Below, piece after piece: positions 30,302-40,559 of a stretch of 64,000 nt of DNA. Under the pieces are notes generated by a model, which had not been told where the DNA came from, made no database searches, and saw only the letters and a program-made list of their open reading frames with translations. Source of the stretch: Pseudomonadota bacterium (GTDB lineage Bacteria > Pseudomonadota > Gammaproteobacteria > Burkholderiales > Ferrovaceae); assembly GCA_021805725.1 (NCBI GenBank), contig JAJZEH010000045.1:1-64000 (forward strand), written 5' to 3'. Positions within the stretch are counted from its first letter, which is position 1. The number at the start of each line of letters is the position of its first letter. A program made the position numbers and the translations under genes.

Positions 30302-31081
30302 GTGCCTGCTTCATTCACCGCAATCGTCCCGGCGCGCATGGGTTCCACGCGATTCCCGGGGAAAGCGCTGGCGCAGATTGCAGGCTTGCCCATGGTGGTG
30401 CATTGCGCCCTGCGGGCTCGCGACAGCGGGGCCACGCGGGTGGCCGTGGCGACCGATCATGAGGAGATTGCCGCCGCAGTGCGCTCGGCAGGCCTTGAAG
30501 TGGTTTTGACGCACGCGGACCACGAAACCGGAACGGATCGGCTGGCCGAGGCGGTGCGTTTGCTCAGGCTCCCTGCGGGTGAAATCGTCGTCAACGTGCA
30601 GGGCGACGAGCCCCTGATGGCCCCTGACGTCATCCGGCGCGTTGCAGAGCGGTTGGCCGCCAGCACTACTTGCGCGATGGCAACGGCCTGTTACCCGATC
30701 CATGACCGGGCGCATTTCGAAAGCACCACGGCGGTCAAGGTGGTGCTCAATCAGGCAGGGGAGGCGCTGTATTTCAGCCGCGCCCCCATTCCCTGGCCGC
30801 GCGATGCCTTTGCCGGGAATGTATCGTCATGGCCCCCCGGTTTACCTGCCTGGCACCACATGGGGTTGTATGCCTACCGGGTGTCCTTTCTCGAGGATTT
30901 TACGAGGCTGAGCCGCTCCCCCCTGGAAGATTTCGAAGCCTTGGAACAGTTGCGCGCGCTATGGCACGGCTACCGCATCGCGGTCGTCACCACGGACCGT
31001 GCGCCGGCCCCGGGCGTGGACACTCCAGAAGATCTGGAGCGTGTCCGCGCTTTATTTGACCATCGCACGGTTTCCGGGTAG
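30302..31081 (+). CDS. kdsB: 3-deoxy-manno-octulosonate cytidylyltransferase
   Basis: KdsB makes CMP-Kdo, the donor for the LPS inner core. Nucleotidyltransferase motifs: 'IVPARMGSTRFPGKALAQIA' at the N-terminus, 'TGTDRLAEA', 'VNVQGDEPLM' and 'HMGLYAYR'. The length is 259 aa. The start is GTG 30302, just after the trm112-type stop, with GAGG further upstream. It continues the lipid A/LPS operon. Confidence 0.96.
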   Translation: MPASFTAIVPARMGSTRFPGKALAQIAGLPMVVHCALRARDSGATRVAVATDHEEIAAAVRSAGLEVVLTHADHETGTDRLAEAVRLLRLPAGEIVVNVQGDEPLMAPDVIRRVAERLAASTTCAMATACYPIHDRAHFESTTAVKVVLNQAGEALYFSRAPIPWPRDAFAGNVSSWPPGLPAWHHMGLYAYRVSFLEDFTRLSRSPLEDFEALEQLRALWHGYRIAVVTTDRAPAPGVDTPEDLERVRALFDHRTVSG

Positions 31082-31109
31082 GTTCTCGGACTAACCATAA
31101 CAAGAGTAG

Positions 31110-31784
<675 letters not shown>

Positions 31785-31806
31785 TTGACGAGGACCGGAA
31801 ATCTTC

Positions 31807-33069
31807 ATGGCTAAACCCAATGCGTTTTATGCCCAATCGGGTGGTGTAACAGCCGTCATCAATGCCAGCGCTTGTGGCGTGATTGAAACCGCGCGCAAGC
31901 ATCGGGACAAAATCGGAAAGCTGTATGCAGGAAGACACGGCATTCTGGGCGCGCTCACCGAAGACCTCATTGATACCAGCAAGGAATCTGACGCGGACAT
32001 CCGCGCTTTGCGGCACACTCCGTCCGGGGCATTTGGCTCAGCCCGCTACAAGCTCAAGGGCCTCGAACAAAATCGTGCCGAATACGAGCGCCTGATCGAG
32101 GTGTTTCGTGCCCATGACATCCGCTATTTTTTCTACAACGGCGGAGGTGACTCGCAGGATACGGCTTATAAGGTTTCGCAAATTGGCGAACAGTTGGGGT
32201 ACCCCATTCAATGCGTGGGCATTCCCAAAACAGTGGATAACGACCTGCCCCTGACGGATTGCTGCCCAGGATTTGGTTCGGTGGCCAAATACGTCGCTAC
32301 TTCCATTCGCGAGGCAGGTTTTGACGTGGCCTCCATGGCCAGGACTTCCACCAAGGTGTTCGTTCTGGAAGTGATGGGGCGTCATGCAGGCTGGATCACC
32401 GCAGCTTGCGGACTGGCCGCGGACAAATCCGGTGCTGCACCGCACATCCTGCTCTTTCCGGAAATTCCGTTCGACCAGCAAAAATTCCTGGAGCGAGTCG
32501 AGGAGACCGTCAAGAAAAAGGGGTACTGCGTCATCGGAGTATCCGAAGGGCTGCAGGATGCCGACGGAAAGTTTCTTTCCGAAAGCGGGCTGCGCGATGC
32601 ATTTGGCCACGCGCAGTTGGGCGGGGTGGCACCCGTCATTGCAAACCTGGTGCGCGAACATCTGGGTTATAAATATCACTGGGCGGTGGCAGACTACCTG
32701 CAGCGCGCGGCACGCCATATCGCCTCCAAAACGGACGTGGCCCAAGCCTACGCCATGGGCAAGGCAGCCGTGGAGTTTGCCCTCAAGGGGCATAACGCCA
32801 TCATGCCCATCGTGGTTCGAAAATCCAGCAAACCCTATGTCTGGAAGGTTGGCATGGTGTCGCTTGCCGATGTGGCCAATCAGGAAAAAATGCTGCCGCG
32901 CGACTTCATCACTCCCGACGGTTTCGGGATTACAGCCAAATGCCGTCGCTATCTCGAGCCCCTCATCGCAGGTGAGGATTTTCCGCCGTTCAAAAACGGT
33001 TTACCCGACTACGTCACTTTAAGGAATATAGCCGTCCCGAAGAAATTGAAGACCACGTTCAAGGTGTAG
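31807..33069 (+). CDS. pfp: Pyrophosphate-dependent 6-phosphofructokinase
   Basis: This phosphofructokinase of 420 aa is of the PPi-using type. The position that is Gly in ATP-dependent enzymes is Asp here (NGGGDSQDTA, D115), and the catalytic loop reads PKTVDND with Lys141; both are the known markers of PPi specificity. It phosphorylates fructose 6-phosphate reversibly with PPi and can serve glycolysis or gluconeogenesis. It lies 22 nt after adk and 30 nt before the membrane pyrophosphatase, so all three may be co-expressed. Confidence 0.93.
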   Translation: MAKPNAFYAQSGGVTAVINASACGVIETARKHRDKIGKLYAGRHGILGALTEDLIDTSKESDADIRALRHTPSGAFGSARYKLKGLEQNRAEYERLIEVFRAHDIRYFFYNGGGDSQDTAYKVSQIGEQLGYPIQCVGIPKTVDNDLPLTDCCPGFGSVAKYVATSIREAGFDVASMARTSTKVFVLEVMGRHAGWITAACGLAADKSGAAPHILLFPEIPFDQQKFLERVEETVKKKGYCVIGVSEGLQDADGKFLSESGLRDAFGHAQLGGVAPVIANLVREHLGYKYHWAVADYLQRAARHIASKTDVAQAYAMGKAAVEFALKGHNAIMPIVVRKSSKPYVWKVGMVSLADVANQEKMLPRDFITPDGFGITAKCRRYLEPLIAGEDFPPFKNGLPDYVTLRNIAVPKKLKTTFKV

Positions 33070-33099
33070 CGTCTGCAGCATCACAATAGGGAGATAAAA

Positions 33100-35127
33100 A
33101 TGTCACAAGGTGTCTTGTTTGCCCTGGTTTGCGCAGTTCTGGCTCTTGTTTATAGTCTCAGTTCCTATCAGTGGGTTATTTCAAAATCGAATGGCAATGC
33201 GCGCATGCAGGAAATTGCGGCCGCCATTCAAGAGGGTGCTTCCGCCTACCTGAGCCGCCAGTACAGAACCATCGCGTTGGTGGGCGCCATTCTTTTTGCA
33301 GTGATTCTCTTTGCCCTGGGGGCAAAGACGGCCATCGGATTTGCCATCGGCGCACTGGCATCCGGCGCCACCGGGTTCATTGGAATGAACGTGTCAGTCA
33401 GGGCCAATGTGCGCACCGCGCAGGCAGCGCACGATGGATTGAATGCCGCTCTCGCCGTGGCTTTTCGCGGCGGAGCCGTCACGGGAATGCTGGTGGTTGG
33501 GCTGGGGTTGCTGGGGGTGGCCGGGTACTACGCCATCCTGCAATACATGACTCCCGCGGGTGCCACGGTGGACGCGACGCCGCTGGTGGGACTTGCCTTT
33601 GGTGGTTCGCTCATTTCCATTTTTGCACGCCTTGGGGGGGGGATATTCACCAAGGGTGCAGATGTCGGCGCCGACCTGGTGGGCAAGGTGGAGGCAGGCA
33701 TTCCCGAGGATGACCCGCGCAACCCCGCCGTAATTGCCGACAACGTGGGTGACAACGTGGGCGACTGCGCCGGCATGGCAGCAGATTTATTTGAAACTTA
33801 CGCGGTCACCATCATTGCGACCATGCTGCTAGGCGCCCTGGTGATGAAAGGCTTCGAGAATGCGTTGACCTACCCGCTGGCGCTGGGGGGCGTTTCCATC
33901 ATCTCCTCGATCATCGGTACCTATTTCGTCAAGGCGCGCGACGGTGGAAAGATCATGAACGCCCTCTACCGGGGGTTGATCGTGGCAGGGGGTATTGCTG
34001 CCGTAGCGTTCTATCCCATCACAACCTTCCTCATGGGGGCCAATCCGGCCGGCATCTCGGCGATGAACTTGTGGCTGGCATCCCTCATCGGCCTCGCCGT
34101 GACGGCGGCGCTTGTGGTGATCACCGAGTATTACACCGCCACGGAGTATTCTCCCGTGCAAACGGTTGCCGAGGCTTCAACCACCGGGCATGCCACCAAC
34201 ATCATCGCGGGCCTCGGTATTTCCATGAAGGCCACGGCGGCCCCCGTCCTGGTGATCTGTCTGGGCATTCTGGGCGCCTATGCCCTGGGCGGGTTGTATG
34301 CCATCGCGATTGCAGCGACTTCCATGCTGTCCATGGCTGGCATCGTGGTGGCCCTGGATGCCTACGGTCCGATTACCGATAATGCTGGTGGTATTGCAGA
34401 AATGTCTGGCTTGCCACCGTCCATCCGCAACATCACCGATCCGCTGGATGCGGTGGGCAACACCACCAAGGCGGTCACCAAGGGGTATGCCATCGGTTCT
34501 GCCGGCCTGGCGGCTTTGGTGCTGTTTGCCGACTATACGCATCAGTTGGCGGGATCCCTGGGTCGGGAAACCATATTCGATCTGTCCGATCACATGGTCA
34601 TTGTCGGGCTGTTCATTGGCGGCATGATTCCCTATCTGTTTGCAGCCATGGCCATGGAAGCGGTGGGACGCTCTGCGGGAGCCGTGGTGCTTGAGGTGCG
34701 TCGCCAGTTCCGCGAAATGGCGGGGATCATGACCGGGGCACAACGGCCGGATTACACCCGGGCTGTGGACTTGCTGACCAAGGCGGCCATCAAGGAAATG
34801 ATCATTCCTTCACTGTTGCCGGTGCTGGTACCCGTTGTCGTGGGATTGCTGCTGGGAGCAAAAGCCCTGGGTGGCGTATTGATGGGGACCATCATCACCG
34901 GGTTGTTTGTGGCGATCTCCATGACCACCGGTGGCGGTGCCTGGGATAATGCCAAGAAGTACATCGAGGACGATCACTTTGGTGGCAAGGGCTCTGATGC
35001 GCATAAAGCTGCAGTAACCGGCGACACGGTGGGCGACCCCTACAAGGACACTGCCGGCCCCGCAGTCAATCCCATGATCAAGATCATCAACATCGTGGCA
35101 CTGATGATCGTTCCGTTGCTGCATTGA
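33100..35127 (+). CDS. hppA: K+-independent H+-translocating inorganic pyrophosphatase
   Basis: HppA is a 675-residue membrane pyrophosphatase with about 16 hydrophobic segments that couples PPi hydrolysis to proton export. Catalytic motifs [20 protein letters not shown] and [19 protein letters not shown] are intact. The motif [10 protein letters not shown] has Lys457 and Thr460, where K+-dependent enzymes have Ala; this marks the K+-independent subfamily. AGGGAG lies 6 nt before the ATG. Its neighbour is the PPi-dependent phosphofructokinase, so the pair shares PPi as substrate. nudL follows after 1 nt. Confidence 0.97.
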   Translation: MSQGVLFALVCAVLALVYSLSSYQWVISKSNGNARMQEIAAAIQEGASAYLSRQYRTIALVGAILFAVILFALGAKTAIGFAIGALASGATGFIGMNVSVRANVRTAQAAHDGLNAALAVAFRGGAVTGMLVVGLGLLGVAGYYAILQYMTPAGATVDATPLVGLAFGGSLISIFARLGGGIFTKGADVGADLVGKVEAGIPEDDPRNPAVIADNVGDNVGDCAGMAADLFETYAVTIIATMLLGALVMKGFENALTYPLALGGVSIISSIIGTYFVKARDGGKIMNALYRGLIVAGGIAAVAFYPITTFLMGANPAGISAMNLWLASLIGLAVTAALVVITEYYTATEYSPVQTVAEASTTGHATNIIAGLGISMKATAAPVLVICLGILGAYALGGLYAIAIAATSMLSMAGIVVALDAYGPITDNAGGIAEMSGLPPSIRNITDPLDAVGNTTKAVTKGYAIGSAGLAALVLFADYTHQLAGSLGRETIFDLSDHMVIVGLFIGGMIPYLFAAMAMEAVGRSAGAVVLEVRRQFREMAGIMTGAQRPDYTRAVDLLTKAAIKEMIIPSLLPVLVPVVVGLLLGAKALGGVLMGTIITGLFVAISMTTGGGAWDNAKKYIEDDHFGGKGSDAHKAAVTGDTVGDPYKDTAGPAVNPMIKIINIVALMIVPLLH

Positions 35128-35128
35128 A

Positions 35129-35782
35129 GTGAATCCTGAACCTGCCCTGATTGAACGGTTGGGTCAGGATTCGGCCCGTCGGCATGGTTTGAAGGAATGG
35201 CTCAAGGGCCGTTTGAGCGAGCCTGCCGATGTGCCACACTTTGACGGGCGCATCATGATGACGCCCGAAGCTTGTGCCCTCGCCATACCCGCAGCGGTGC
35301 TGGTCCCGCTCGTGGCACGTCCGGAAGGCGTGCAGGTGCTGTTGACGCGCCGCACGGATCATCTTAGCGATCATGCCGGCCAGATCAGCTTTCCCGGGGG
35401 GCGTGTGGAGCCTCACGACACTTCGGAAGTGAATACCGCCCTGCGTGAAACCGAAGAGGAAATCGGCTTGCCCCGCCATCATGTCCATCTGCTGGGGACG
35501 CTGCGTGAATATTTCATCCCAACGGGTTACAGGGTCTTGCCGGTTATAGGCTGGATCGACCCCCCGTTTCAGTTGAGCATCGATTCCTTCGAGGTGGCCG
35601 AGGTGTTTGAAGTGCCGCTGGCCTATTTTTTCAATCCCGCCAGGCACATCCTGCAGCAGGACGTCAAAGACGGGCGCATGCGCCAGTATTACGCCATCCC
35701 CTGGCAGCAACACAACATTTGGGGGGCCACCGCAGGCATTCTGGTAGACCTCTACCAGGTTCTCTCTGCACAGAAGCCCTAA
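35129..35782 (+). CDS. CoA pyrophosphatase, NUDIX family (NudL-like)
   Basis: NUDIX hydrolase of 217 aa. The box reads GGRVEPHDTSEVNTALRETE then EEIGL, preceded by 'LTRRTDHLSDHAGQISFPGG', which is the CoA-pyrophosphatase signature. It would split CoA into 4'-phosphopantetheine and 3',5'-ADP. The GTG start at 35129 follows the hppA stop immediately. Its stop overlaps the convergent pip stop. Confidence 0.9.
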   Translation: MNPEPALIERLGQDSARRHGLKEWLKGRLSEPADVPHFDGRIMMTPEACALAIPAAVLVPLVARPEGVQVLLTRRTDHLSDHAGQISFPGGRVEPHDTSEVNTALRETEEEIGLPRHHVHLLGTLREYFIPTGYRVLPVIGWIDPPFQLSIDSFEVAEVFEVPLAYFFNPARHILQQDVKDGRMRQYYAIPWQQHNIWGATAGILVDLYQVLSAQKP

Positions 35783-36771
35783 AGGCGGTTCTTGAACCGG
35801 TCCGTGGCCAGCACCAACTGGCGCAGAATCCCGGATTCGAAAGCGGAATGCCCTGCATCTGGAACGACGATATATTCCGCCTCGGGCCAGGCTTGATGAA
35901 GATCATCGGCGGTCACAATGGGACAGACGCCGTCATACCGTCCCTGCACGATCACCGCCGGAAGATGGGCGATACGGCGGATGTTGTCCAACAGGCTGTT
36001 TTCAGGCAAAAAGATATGGTTCGTAAAATAATGTGCCTCGATTCTTGCCAGTCCCAGGGCCACCGTATCGCTCGAAAAGTGTGCCACCGTATCCGCGCTG
36101 GGAAGTAGCGTGGAGCAGGCACCTTCGTAAGACCCCCAATGCCTGGCCGCAGGCATGTGGATGGCAGGATCGGGATTGCTGAGGCGACGATGATAGGCCT
36201 GCAGCAGGTCTGCGCGTTCGCCTTCGGGAATGAATTGCGCAAAGGTGCGCCAAGCTTCAGGAAAAATGGCGCGCAATCCGTACAGAAACCAGTCAATTTC
36301 CGGGGGGCGGCATAGAAAAATGCCGCGCAGGATGAGTCCCAGGCAGCGTTCGGGGTGGGACTCCGCATAGGCGAGGGCAAGCGTGCTGCCCCAGGAGCCA
36401 CCAAACACCAGCCAGCGTTCAATCTGGAGCATTTTGCGCAAGCGCTCCATGTCTTCGATCAACAGGGGCGTCGTGTTGTCGCTGATGCAGCCCAGGGGGC
36501 GGGAGCGCCCCGCGCCGCGCTGATCAAAAATGATGATGCGATAGAAAGCGGGGTCAAAAAAACGTCGGTGCATTGGGCCCGCGCCCGCGCCTGGCCCGCC
36601 GTGCAAAAATACCACTGGTATGCCGTGCGGGTTACCTGATTGCTCCCAGTAAATCTGGTGCGGTGGGGTGACCGCCAGCCAACCGCTGTCATACGGGTCA
36701 ATTCTTGGATAAAGCGGGTCGGACAGCTGCTTGGGATTCAAATTTTCCAGGGGGGTCATCTCGGGTATCAT
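35779..36771 (-). CDS. pip: Proline iminopeptidase
   Basis: Alpha/beta hydrolase of peptidase family S33 that removes N-terminal proline. Markers: oxyanion motif HGGPGAGAG, 'IIFDQRGAGRSRP', nucleophile elbow GGSWGSTLALAYAESHPE, and C-terminal 'QGRYDGVCP' and 'DAGHSAFE' holding the catalytic Asp and His. There is no signal peptide. The length is 330 aa. It diverges from phaZ with only 31 bp between the starts. Confidence 0.95.
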   Translation of the reverse strand: MIPEMTPLENLNPKQLSDPLYPRIDPYDSGWLAVTPPHQIYWEQSGNPHGIPVVFLHGGPGAGAGPMHRRFFDPAFYRIIIFDQRGAGRSRPLGCISDNTTPLLIEDMERLRKMLQIERWLVFGGSWGSTLALAYAESHPERCLGLILRGIFLCRPPEIDWFLYGLRAIFPEAWRTFAQFIPEGERADLLQAYHRRLSNPDPAIHMPAARHWGSYEGACSTLLPSADTVAHFSSDTVALGLARIEAHYFTNHIFLPENSLLDNIRRIAHLPAVIVQGRYDGVCPIVTADDLHQAWPEAEYIVVPDAGHSAFESGILRQLVLATDRFKNRL

Positions 36772-36802
36772 GTTTCTTATGAAATCGTTCCAGAGGAACT
36801 GA

Positions 36803-38023
36803 ATGTTATACGAACTTCACGAGTTGCAGCATGCTTCATTCATGAGTTTGAGGCTATGGGCCAAATCCGCGGCCAGTTTGTATGGCAGTCCCTATAGCCC
36901 GCTTAGCTACACCCCTGTGGGGCGCATGGTGTCTGCAGGCTCTGAACTGCTTCTGAGAACCACGCAGCGATACGACAAGCCCGTCTTCGGAATCCAGGAC
37001 ACGGTCATCGATGGAGTTACCGTTCCGGTCGTCGAGCAGGTCACCCTGGAGAAACACTTTTGCCAATTGCGTCGATTTGTGCGAGTGGGCAATTTTTCCG
37101 GACAGCCTCAAGTCTTGATCGTTGCGCCGTTGTCGGGACATTTTTCAACCCTGCTGCGGGATACCGTACGGTCTTTCATCCATGATTTTGATGTCACCAT
37201 TACCGATTGGCGTGACGCCAAAATGGTTCCGCTCTCGGAAGGCGCTTTCCATTTTGACGACTATGTGCAGTACATTCAGGAATTCATTCGATTTTTGGGT
37301 CCCAACGTCCATGTGGTGTCGGTATGCCAGCCCACCGTTCCCACCCTGGTCGCGGTGGCCCTGATGGCTGCCCGGGCAGAACCTGTCTGGCCCCGTTCGA
37401 TGGTCATGATGGGCGGCCCCATCGACACCCGGAAAAATCCGACGACCGTCAATAATTTCGCCAAGGAAAGGCCCCTGGTGTGGTTTGAAAACCAGGTTAT
37501 TTATCGTGTGCCGGTCAGGTATCCGGGTTATCTGCGTCGGGTTTACCCCGGGTTTTTGCAGCACGCAGGCTTTGTGGCCATGAACCCCGGCCGTCACATC
37601 GATTCGCATCGCGATTTCTACCGGCACCTGGTGCAGGGGGATGGCGACAGCGCCAATGCGCATCGCAAGTTCTACGATGAATACAATGCCGTGATGGATC
37701 TTCCTGCTGAATACTATCTGGAAACGCTCGACAGGGTCTTTCACAGGCACGCGCTGGCCATGGGAACCCTGGTGTCCTGTGACGAGATCGTGCGTCCGGA
37801 GGCCATCACCAGGACCGCGCTGCTGACGGTGGAGGGCGAGTTTGACGATATTTCCGGAAATGGTCAGACGGCGGCTGCGCACGAACTGTGCGTCAACATC
37901 CCGGCAGCGCAACGGCATCATCTACTGGCCCGGGAAGTGGGACACTACGGTATCTTCAGTGGGCGCCGCTTTCGCGAAACCATCTACCCTGAAATCCGCA
38001 GGTTCATTGAGGGCGTGTATTGA
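36803..38023 (+). CDS. phaZ: Intracellular polyhydroxybutyrate depolymerase
   Basis: This 406-residue enzyme matches the PhaZ1-type intracellular depolymerases. These have a cysteine nucleophile instead of a Ser lipase box: here VSVCQPTVPTLVA with Cys at about residue 175. 'EGEFDDISGNGQT' and 'REVGHYGIFSG' provide the likely Asp and His. It degrades native PHB granules to 3-hydroxybutyrate or its CoA form. AGAGGA precedes the ATG. A PhaM-like gene follows at once, and the dehydrogenase and CoA-transferase for the product lie downstream. Confidence 0.93.
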   Translation: MLYELHELQHASFMSLRLWAKSAASLYGSPYSPLSYTPVGRMVSAGSELLLRTTQRYDKPVFGIQDTVIDGVTVPVVEQVTLEKHFCQLRRFVRVGNFSGQPQVLIVAPLSGHFSTLLRDTVRSFIHDFDVTITDWRDAKMVPLSEGAFHFDDYVQYIQEFIRFLGPNVHVVSVCQPTVPTLVAVALMAARAEPVWPRSMVMMGGPIDTRKNPTTVNNFAKERPLVWFENQVIYRVPVRYPGYLRRVYPGFLQHAGFVAMNPGRHIDSHRDFYRHLVQGDGDSANAHRKFYDEYNAVMDLPAEYYLETLDRVFHRHALAMGTLVSCDEIVRPEAITRTALLTVEGEFDDISGNGQTAAAHELCVNIPAAQRHHLLAREVGHYGIFSGRRFRETIYPEIRRFIEGVY

Positions 38024-38025
38024 CC

Positions 38026-38418
38026 ATGGCCGACGAAAAAAAAACCGGAGAAATCTTCGAAATGTTCCAGAAGATGATCAACCCGATGGCATTTCCCATG
38101 CAAAGCCTCATGATGTCGGGGCTTGGCGTGGAAGAAATTGACAAAAAGGTCAGCGAGTTGACCACCGTCAAGCATTGGCTCAACAGCAACGTGGGCATGC
38201 TGGAATTGACCATCAAGACCTTGGAGTATCAACGCGCCCTGCTGCAACCTGCCCAAGGTGGTGAGTCGGGCAAATCCTCGAATACGCCACCACTGGACAA
38301 TCCCATGCTCAACCCTGCGCTTTGGCCATGGGCCTTCATGGGCGCGGATAAGGGCGTTGAAACGCATGCCGCAAAACCGGATGCTGCTGGCAAGAAGCAG
38401 AATTCTCCAAAACGATAA
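38026..38418 (+). CDS. PhaM-like PHA granule-associated regulator
   Basis: Small protein of 130 aa (ATG 38026; the TTG at 38020 is less likely). The pattern 'LGVEEIDKKVSELTTVKHWL' followed by 'NVGMLELTIKTLEYQRALL' matches PhaM, which in Ralstonia activates PHA synthase and tethers granules to DNA. Its C-terminus is shorter than the Ralstonia protein but still ends in a Lys/Ala-rich tail (GKKQNSPKR), which could bind DNA. It is 2 nt downstream of phaZ. Confidence 0.75.
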   Translation: MADEKKTGEIFEMFQKMINPMAFPMQSLMMSGLGVEEIDKKVSELTTVKHWLNSNVGMLELTIKTLEYQRALLQPAQGGESGKSSNTPPLDNPMLNPALWPWAFMGADKGVETHAAKPDAAGKKQNSPKR

Positions 38419-38439
38419 ACGGGTTGAGCAACGCCGCGG

Positions 38440-38940
38440 TCAGGACGGGCGGCGATCCAGCGTCAGGAAAGTGAGGTCATAGGCATTGTGCGCATCGCGG
38501 GGTTTTTCCAGGCGTGCCACTTCCTGCCATTGCGCCCGGTCGATTTCCGGAAAATAGGTGTCGCCTGGGATTTCCGCATGAATTTGAGTCAGATGGATGC
38601 GCCGGGTCGCGGGGAGAAAGGAACAGAACAGCGCTTCCCCGCCGATGACGAAAATTTCAGGGACTTCTCCTGCTTGCAGCATTGCCCCCTCGACAGAGTG
38701 CACCACATCACATCCCGGCGCTTTGAATGCAGGATCCCGGGTGACCACGATGTTGCGCCGACCGGGTAGGGGACGCCCGATGGATTCGTAGGTTTTCCTG
38801 CCCATGATAATGGGGTGTCCCAGTGTCGTCGTCTTGAAAAAGGCCAGGTCTGCAGGGAGATGCCAGGGCATGGCGTTGTTGGCGCCAATGACACGGTTTA
38901 AGGTCATGGCGACCACGATGGACAGGCGAGGCTGGGTCAT
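38440..38940 (-). CDS. folA: Dihydrofolate reductase
   Basis: Chromosomal DHFR, 166 aa, making tetrahydrofolate from dihydrofolate with NADPH. Seen: 'VIGANNAMPWHLPADLAFFK' (substrate loop and catalytic Asp), GRKTYESIGRPLPGR, and 'FVIGGEALF'. No thyA is adjacent. The ATG has no ribosome site; a CATAAT box lies 8 nt upstream, suggesting a short leader. The gene sits on the opposite strand inside the PHB gene group. Confidence 0.96.
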   Translation of the reverse strand: MTQPRLSIVVAMTLNRVIGANNAMPWHLPADLAFFKTTTLGHPIIMGRKTYESIGRPLPGRRNIVVTRDPAFKAPGCDVVHSVEGAMLQAGEVPEIFVIGGEALFCSFLPATRRIHLTQIHAEIPGDTYFPEIDRAQWQEVARLEKPRDAHNAYDLTFLTLDRRPS

Positions 38941-39020
38941 GGGGTGGCATTATGCCTGATGGGGTGCCTTCAGGCCAGATTGCGCGCTCTGGTATCATTG
39001 AGGAGTGTTTATCAATGATG

Positions 39021-39035
39021 CCTCCTGACGGGAGG
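39021..39035 (+). promoter_or_regulatory. Hairpin covering the ribA ribosome binding site
   Basis: CCTCC (39021-39025), loop TGACG, GGAGG (39031-39035). The GGAGG is the Shine-Dalgarno of ribA, 8 nt before its GTG. An AGGAG at 39001-39005 could pair with CTCCT (39022-39026) instead and free the site. This resembles a simple translational switch. No FMN-riboswitch core was recognised in the 103-bp gap. Confidence 0.4.
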
Positions 39036-39043
39036 AATACCCA

Positions 39044-39652
39044 GTGACTGAATTTCCCGATAGTGAACAGACGGACTCGTGGGCGCGCCTGCCAACGCGT
39101 CATGGAGAATTTCGTGTGCGGACCTTTTCCTGCGGCGAGCAGGAACATCTGGTGCTGCAACTGGGGGAGGTCAGGGGCCAGCAAAATGTCCTGGTACGCA
39201 TCCACTCGGAATGCCTGACGGGGGATGTGCTGGGGTCCCTGCGCTGTGATTGCGGTCCGCAATTGCAATTATCCCTGGAGTCCATCGGCAAGGCCGGGCG
39301 GGGGGTGCTGGTTTACCTCCGGGGCCATGAAGGGCGGGGGATCGGTTTGACCAGCAAGCTTGCGGCCTACCGGCTTCAGGATCATGGACTGGATACGGTG
39401 GACGCCAACCTGCATCTTGGGTTGCCCATCGATGCCCGAACCTACGATTCTGCTGCAGCCATTCTGGCCCAACTCGGTCTGACGACAATTCGGTTACTCA
39501 CCAACAATCCGGAAAAAATCTCGCAGCTCAATCAGGCTCCACTCGTCGTTGTTGAACGCGTGCCGCTCCTGGTGCCACTGCATCAGGAAACGCTGCGCTA
39601 TCTCAAAACCAAGCAGGAGCGTCTGGGGCACTTGCTCGACCTGACCGAATAG
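39044..39652 (+). CDS. ribA: GTP cyclohydrolase II
   Basis: RibA opens the GTP imidazole ring, the first step of riboflavin synthesis. The 202 residues show the zinc ligands in 'HSECLTGDVLGSLRCDCGPQ', the 'YLRGHEGRGIGL' motif and 'LLTNNPEKI'. The RibB domain found fused in some bacteria is absent. The start is GTG 39044 with a strong GGAGG that can be masked by a hairpin. The gene is divergent from folA. Confidence 0.96.
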   Translation: MTEFPDSEQTDSWARLPTRHGEFRVRTFSCGEQEHLVLQLGEVRGQQNVLVRIHSECLTGDVLGSLRCDCGPQLQLSLESIGKAGRGVLVYLRGHEGRGIGLTSKLAAYRLQDHGLDTVDANLHLGLPIDARTYDSAAAILAQLGLTTIRLLTNNPEKISQLNQAPLVVVERVPLLVPLHQETLRYLKTKQERLGHLLDLTE

Positions 39653-39676
39653 CAGGTATGGATCGCCAACCATGTC

Positions 39677-39705
39677 CAGACAATCTTGCTGCGCTGCAGT
39701 AGAAT
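39677..39705 (+). promoter_or_regulatory. Likely promoter of bdhA and CoA-transferase
   Basis: CAGACA (39677-39682) and TAGAAT (39700-39705) are separated by 17 nt in the 98-bp gap after ribA. The -10 is close to consensus; the -35 is weak. GAGAGGA follows 8 nt before the bdhA ATG. Confidence 0.4.
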
Positions 39706-39750
39706 GCCCCCTGTGCTCATCAATATCGGAACCCTGAGAGGAAATACGCG

Positions 39751-40533
39751 ATGCTGAAAGGCAAGACGGCCATTGTGACAGGCTCCACCAGCGGAATTGG
39801 CCTGGGCATTGCGAGAGCGCTGGCGGCATCAGGGGTGCGGGTGATGCTCAACGGGTTGGGAGACCCTGTGGAAATTGAAGCGATACGCGCTGGATTGGCC
39901 CAGACCGCTGGCGTCGAGGTAGGGTTTCAGGAAGCCAACATGCAGCGCCCCGCCGAAATTGCCGCACTGGTGGCAGAAACTGCCAGGCGTTGGGGCAGTG
40001 TGGACATTTTGGTCAATAATGCGGGTATTCAGCATGTGTCCCCGCTGGAAGATTTCCCTGAAGAGCGCTGGGACGCCATCATGGCCGTGAACCTGTCTTC
40101 GGCGTTCCATTCCATACGTCACGCGTTGCCCCTGATGAGGAAAAACGACTGGGGTCGCATCATCAACGTCGCCTCAGCCCACGGGTTGGTGGCCTCTGTA
40201 CATAAGGCGGCATACGTGGCTGCCAAGCATGGCATCGTGGGTTTGACCAAGGTGGTGGCTCTTGAGACGGCACAGACAGGAATTACCTGCAACGCCATCT
40301 GCCCGGGATGGGTCCTGACACCGCTCGTCCAAAAGCAGATTGACGCGCTGGCAGCACAACAAGGGCTTTCCGTGCAGGCGGCCAAACAGCGGTTGTTGCT
40401 TGAAAAACAACCCTCTGGGGAATTTGCAACGCCCGAGGAAATCGGCGCCCTGGCCGTCTTTCTCTGTTCCCCGGCAGCCAACCAGATGCGCGGCTCAAGT
40501 CTCAGCATTGATGGCGGCTGGACAGCTCAATAA
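39751..40533 (+). CDS. bdhA: 3-hydroxybutyrate dehydrogenase
   Basis: Short-chain dehydrogenase of 260 aa oxidising 3-hydroxybutyrate to acetoacetate with NAD. Rossmann motif TGSTSGIGLGIA, NNAGIQHVSP, catalytic Tyr/Lys in 'KAAYVAAKHGI', and the substrate-specific region 'LLLEKQPSGEFATPEEIG' typical of this enzyme. The end 'SLSIDGGWTAQ' is also characteristic. It precedes the CoA-transferase gene by 26 nt, so the product is passed to the next step. Confidence 0.95.
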   Translation: MLKGKTAIVTGSTSGIGLGIARALAASGVRVMLNGLGDPVEIEAIRAGLAQTAGVEVGFQEANMQRPAEIAALVAETARRWGSVDILVNNAGIQHVSPLEDFPEERWDAIMAVNLSSAFHSIRHALPLMRKNDWGRIINVASAHGLVASVHKAAYVAAKHGIVGLTKVVALETAQTGITCNAICPGWVLTPLVQKQIDALAAQQGLSVQAAKQRLLLEKQPSGEFATPEEIGALAVFLCSPAANQMRGSSLSIDGGWTAQ

Positions 40534-40559
40534 CCCCTTTAACCTGATTGGCAGATTCC

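Noticed and set aside
38941..39043. FMN riboswitch before ribA
   Set aside because: The gap is only 103 bp and the conserved FMN aptamer blocks (such as AGGGAY, RGGGGT sets in order) could not be found.
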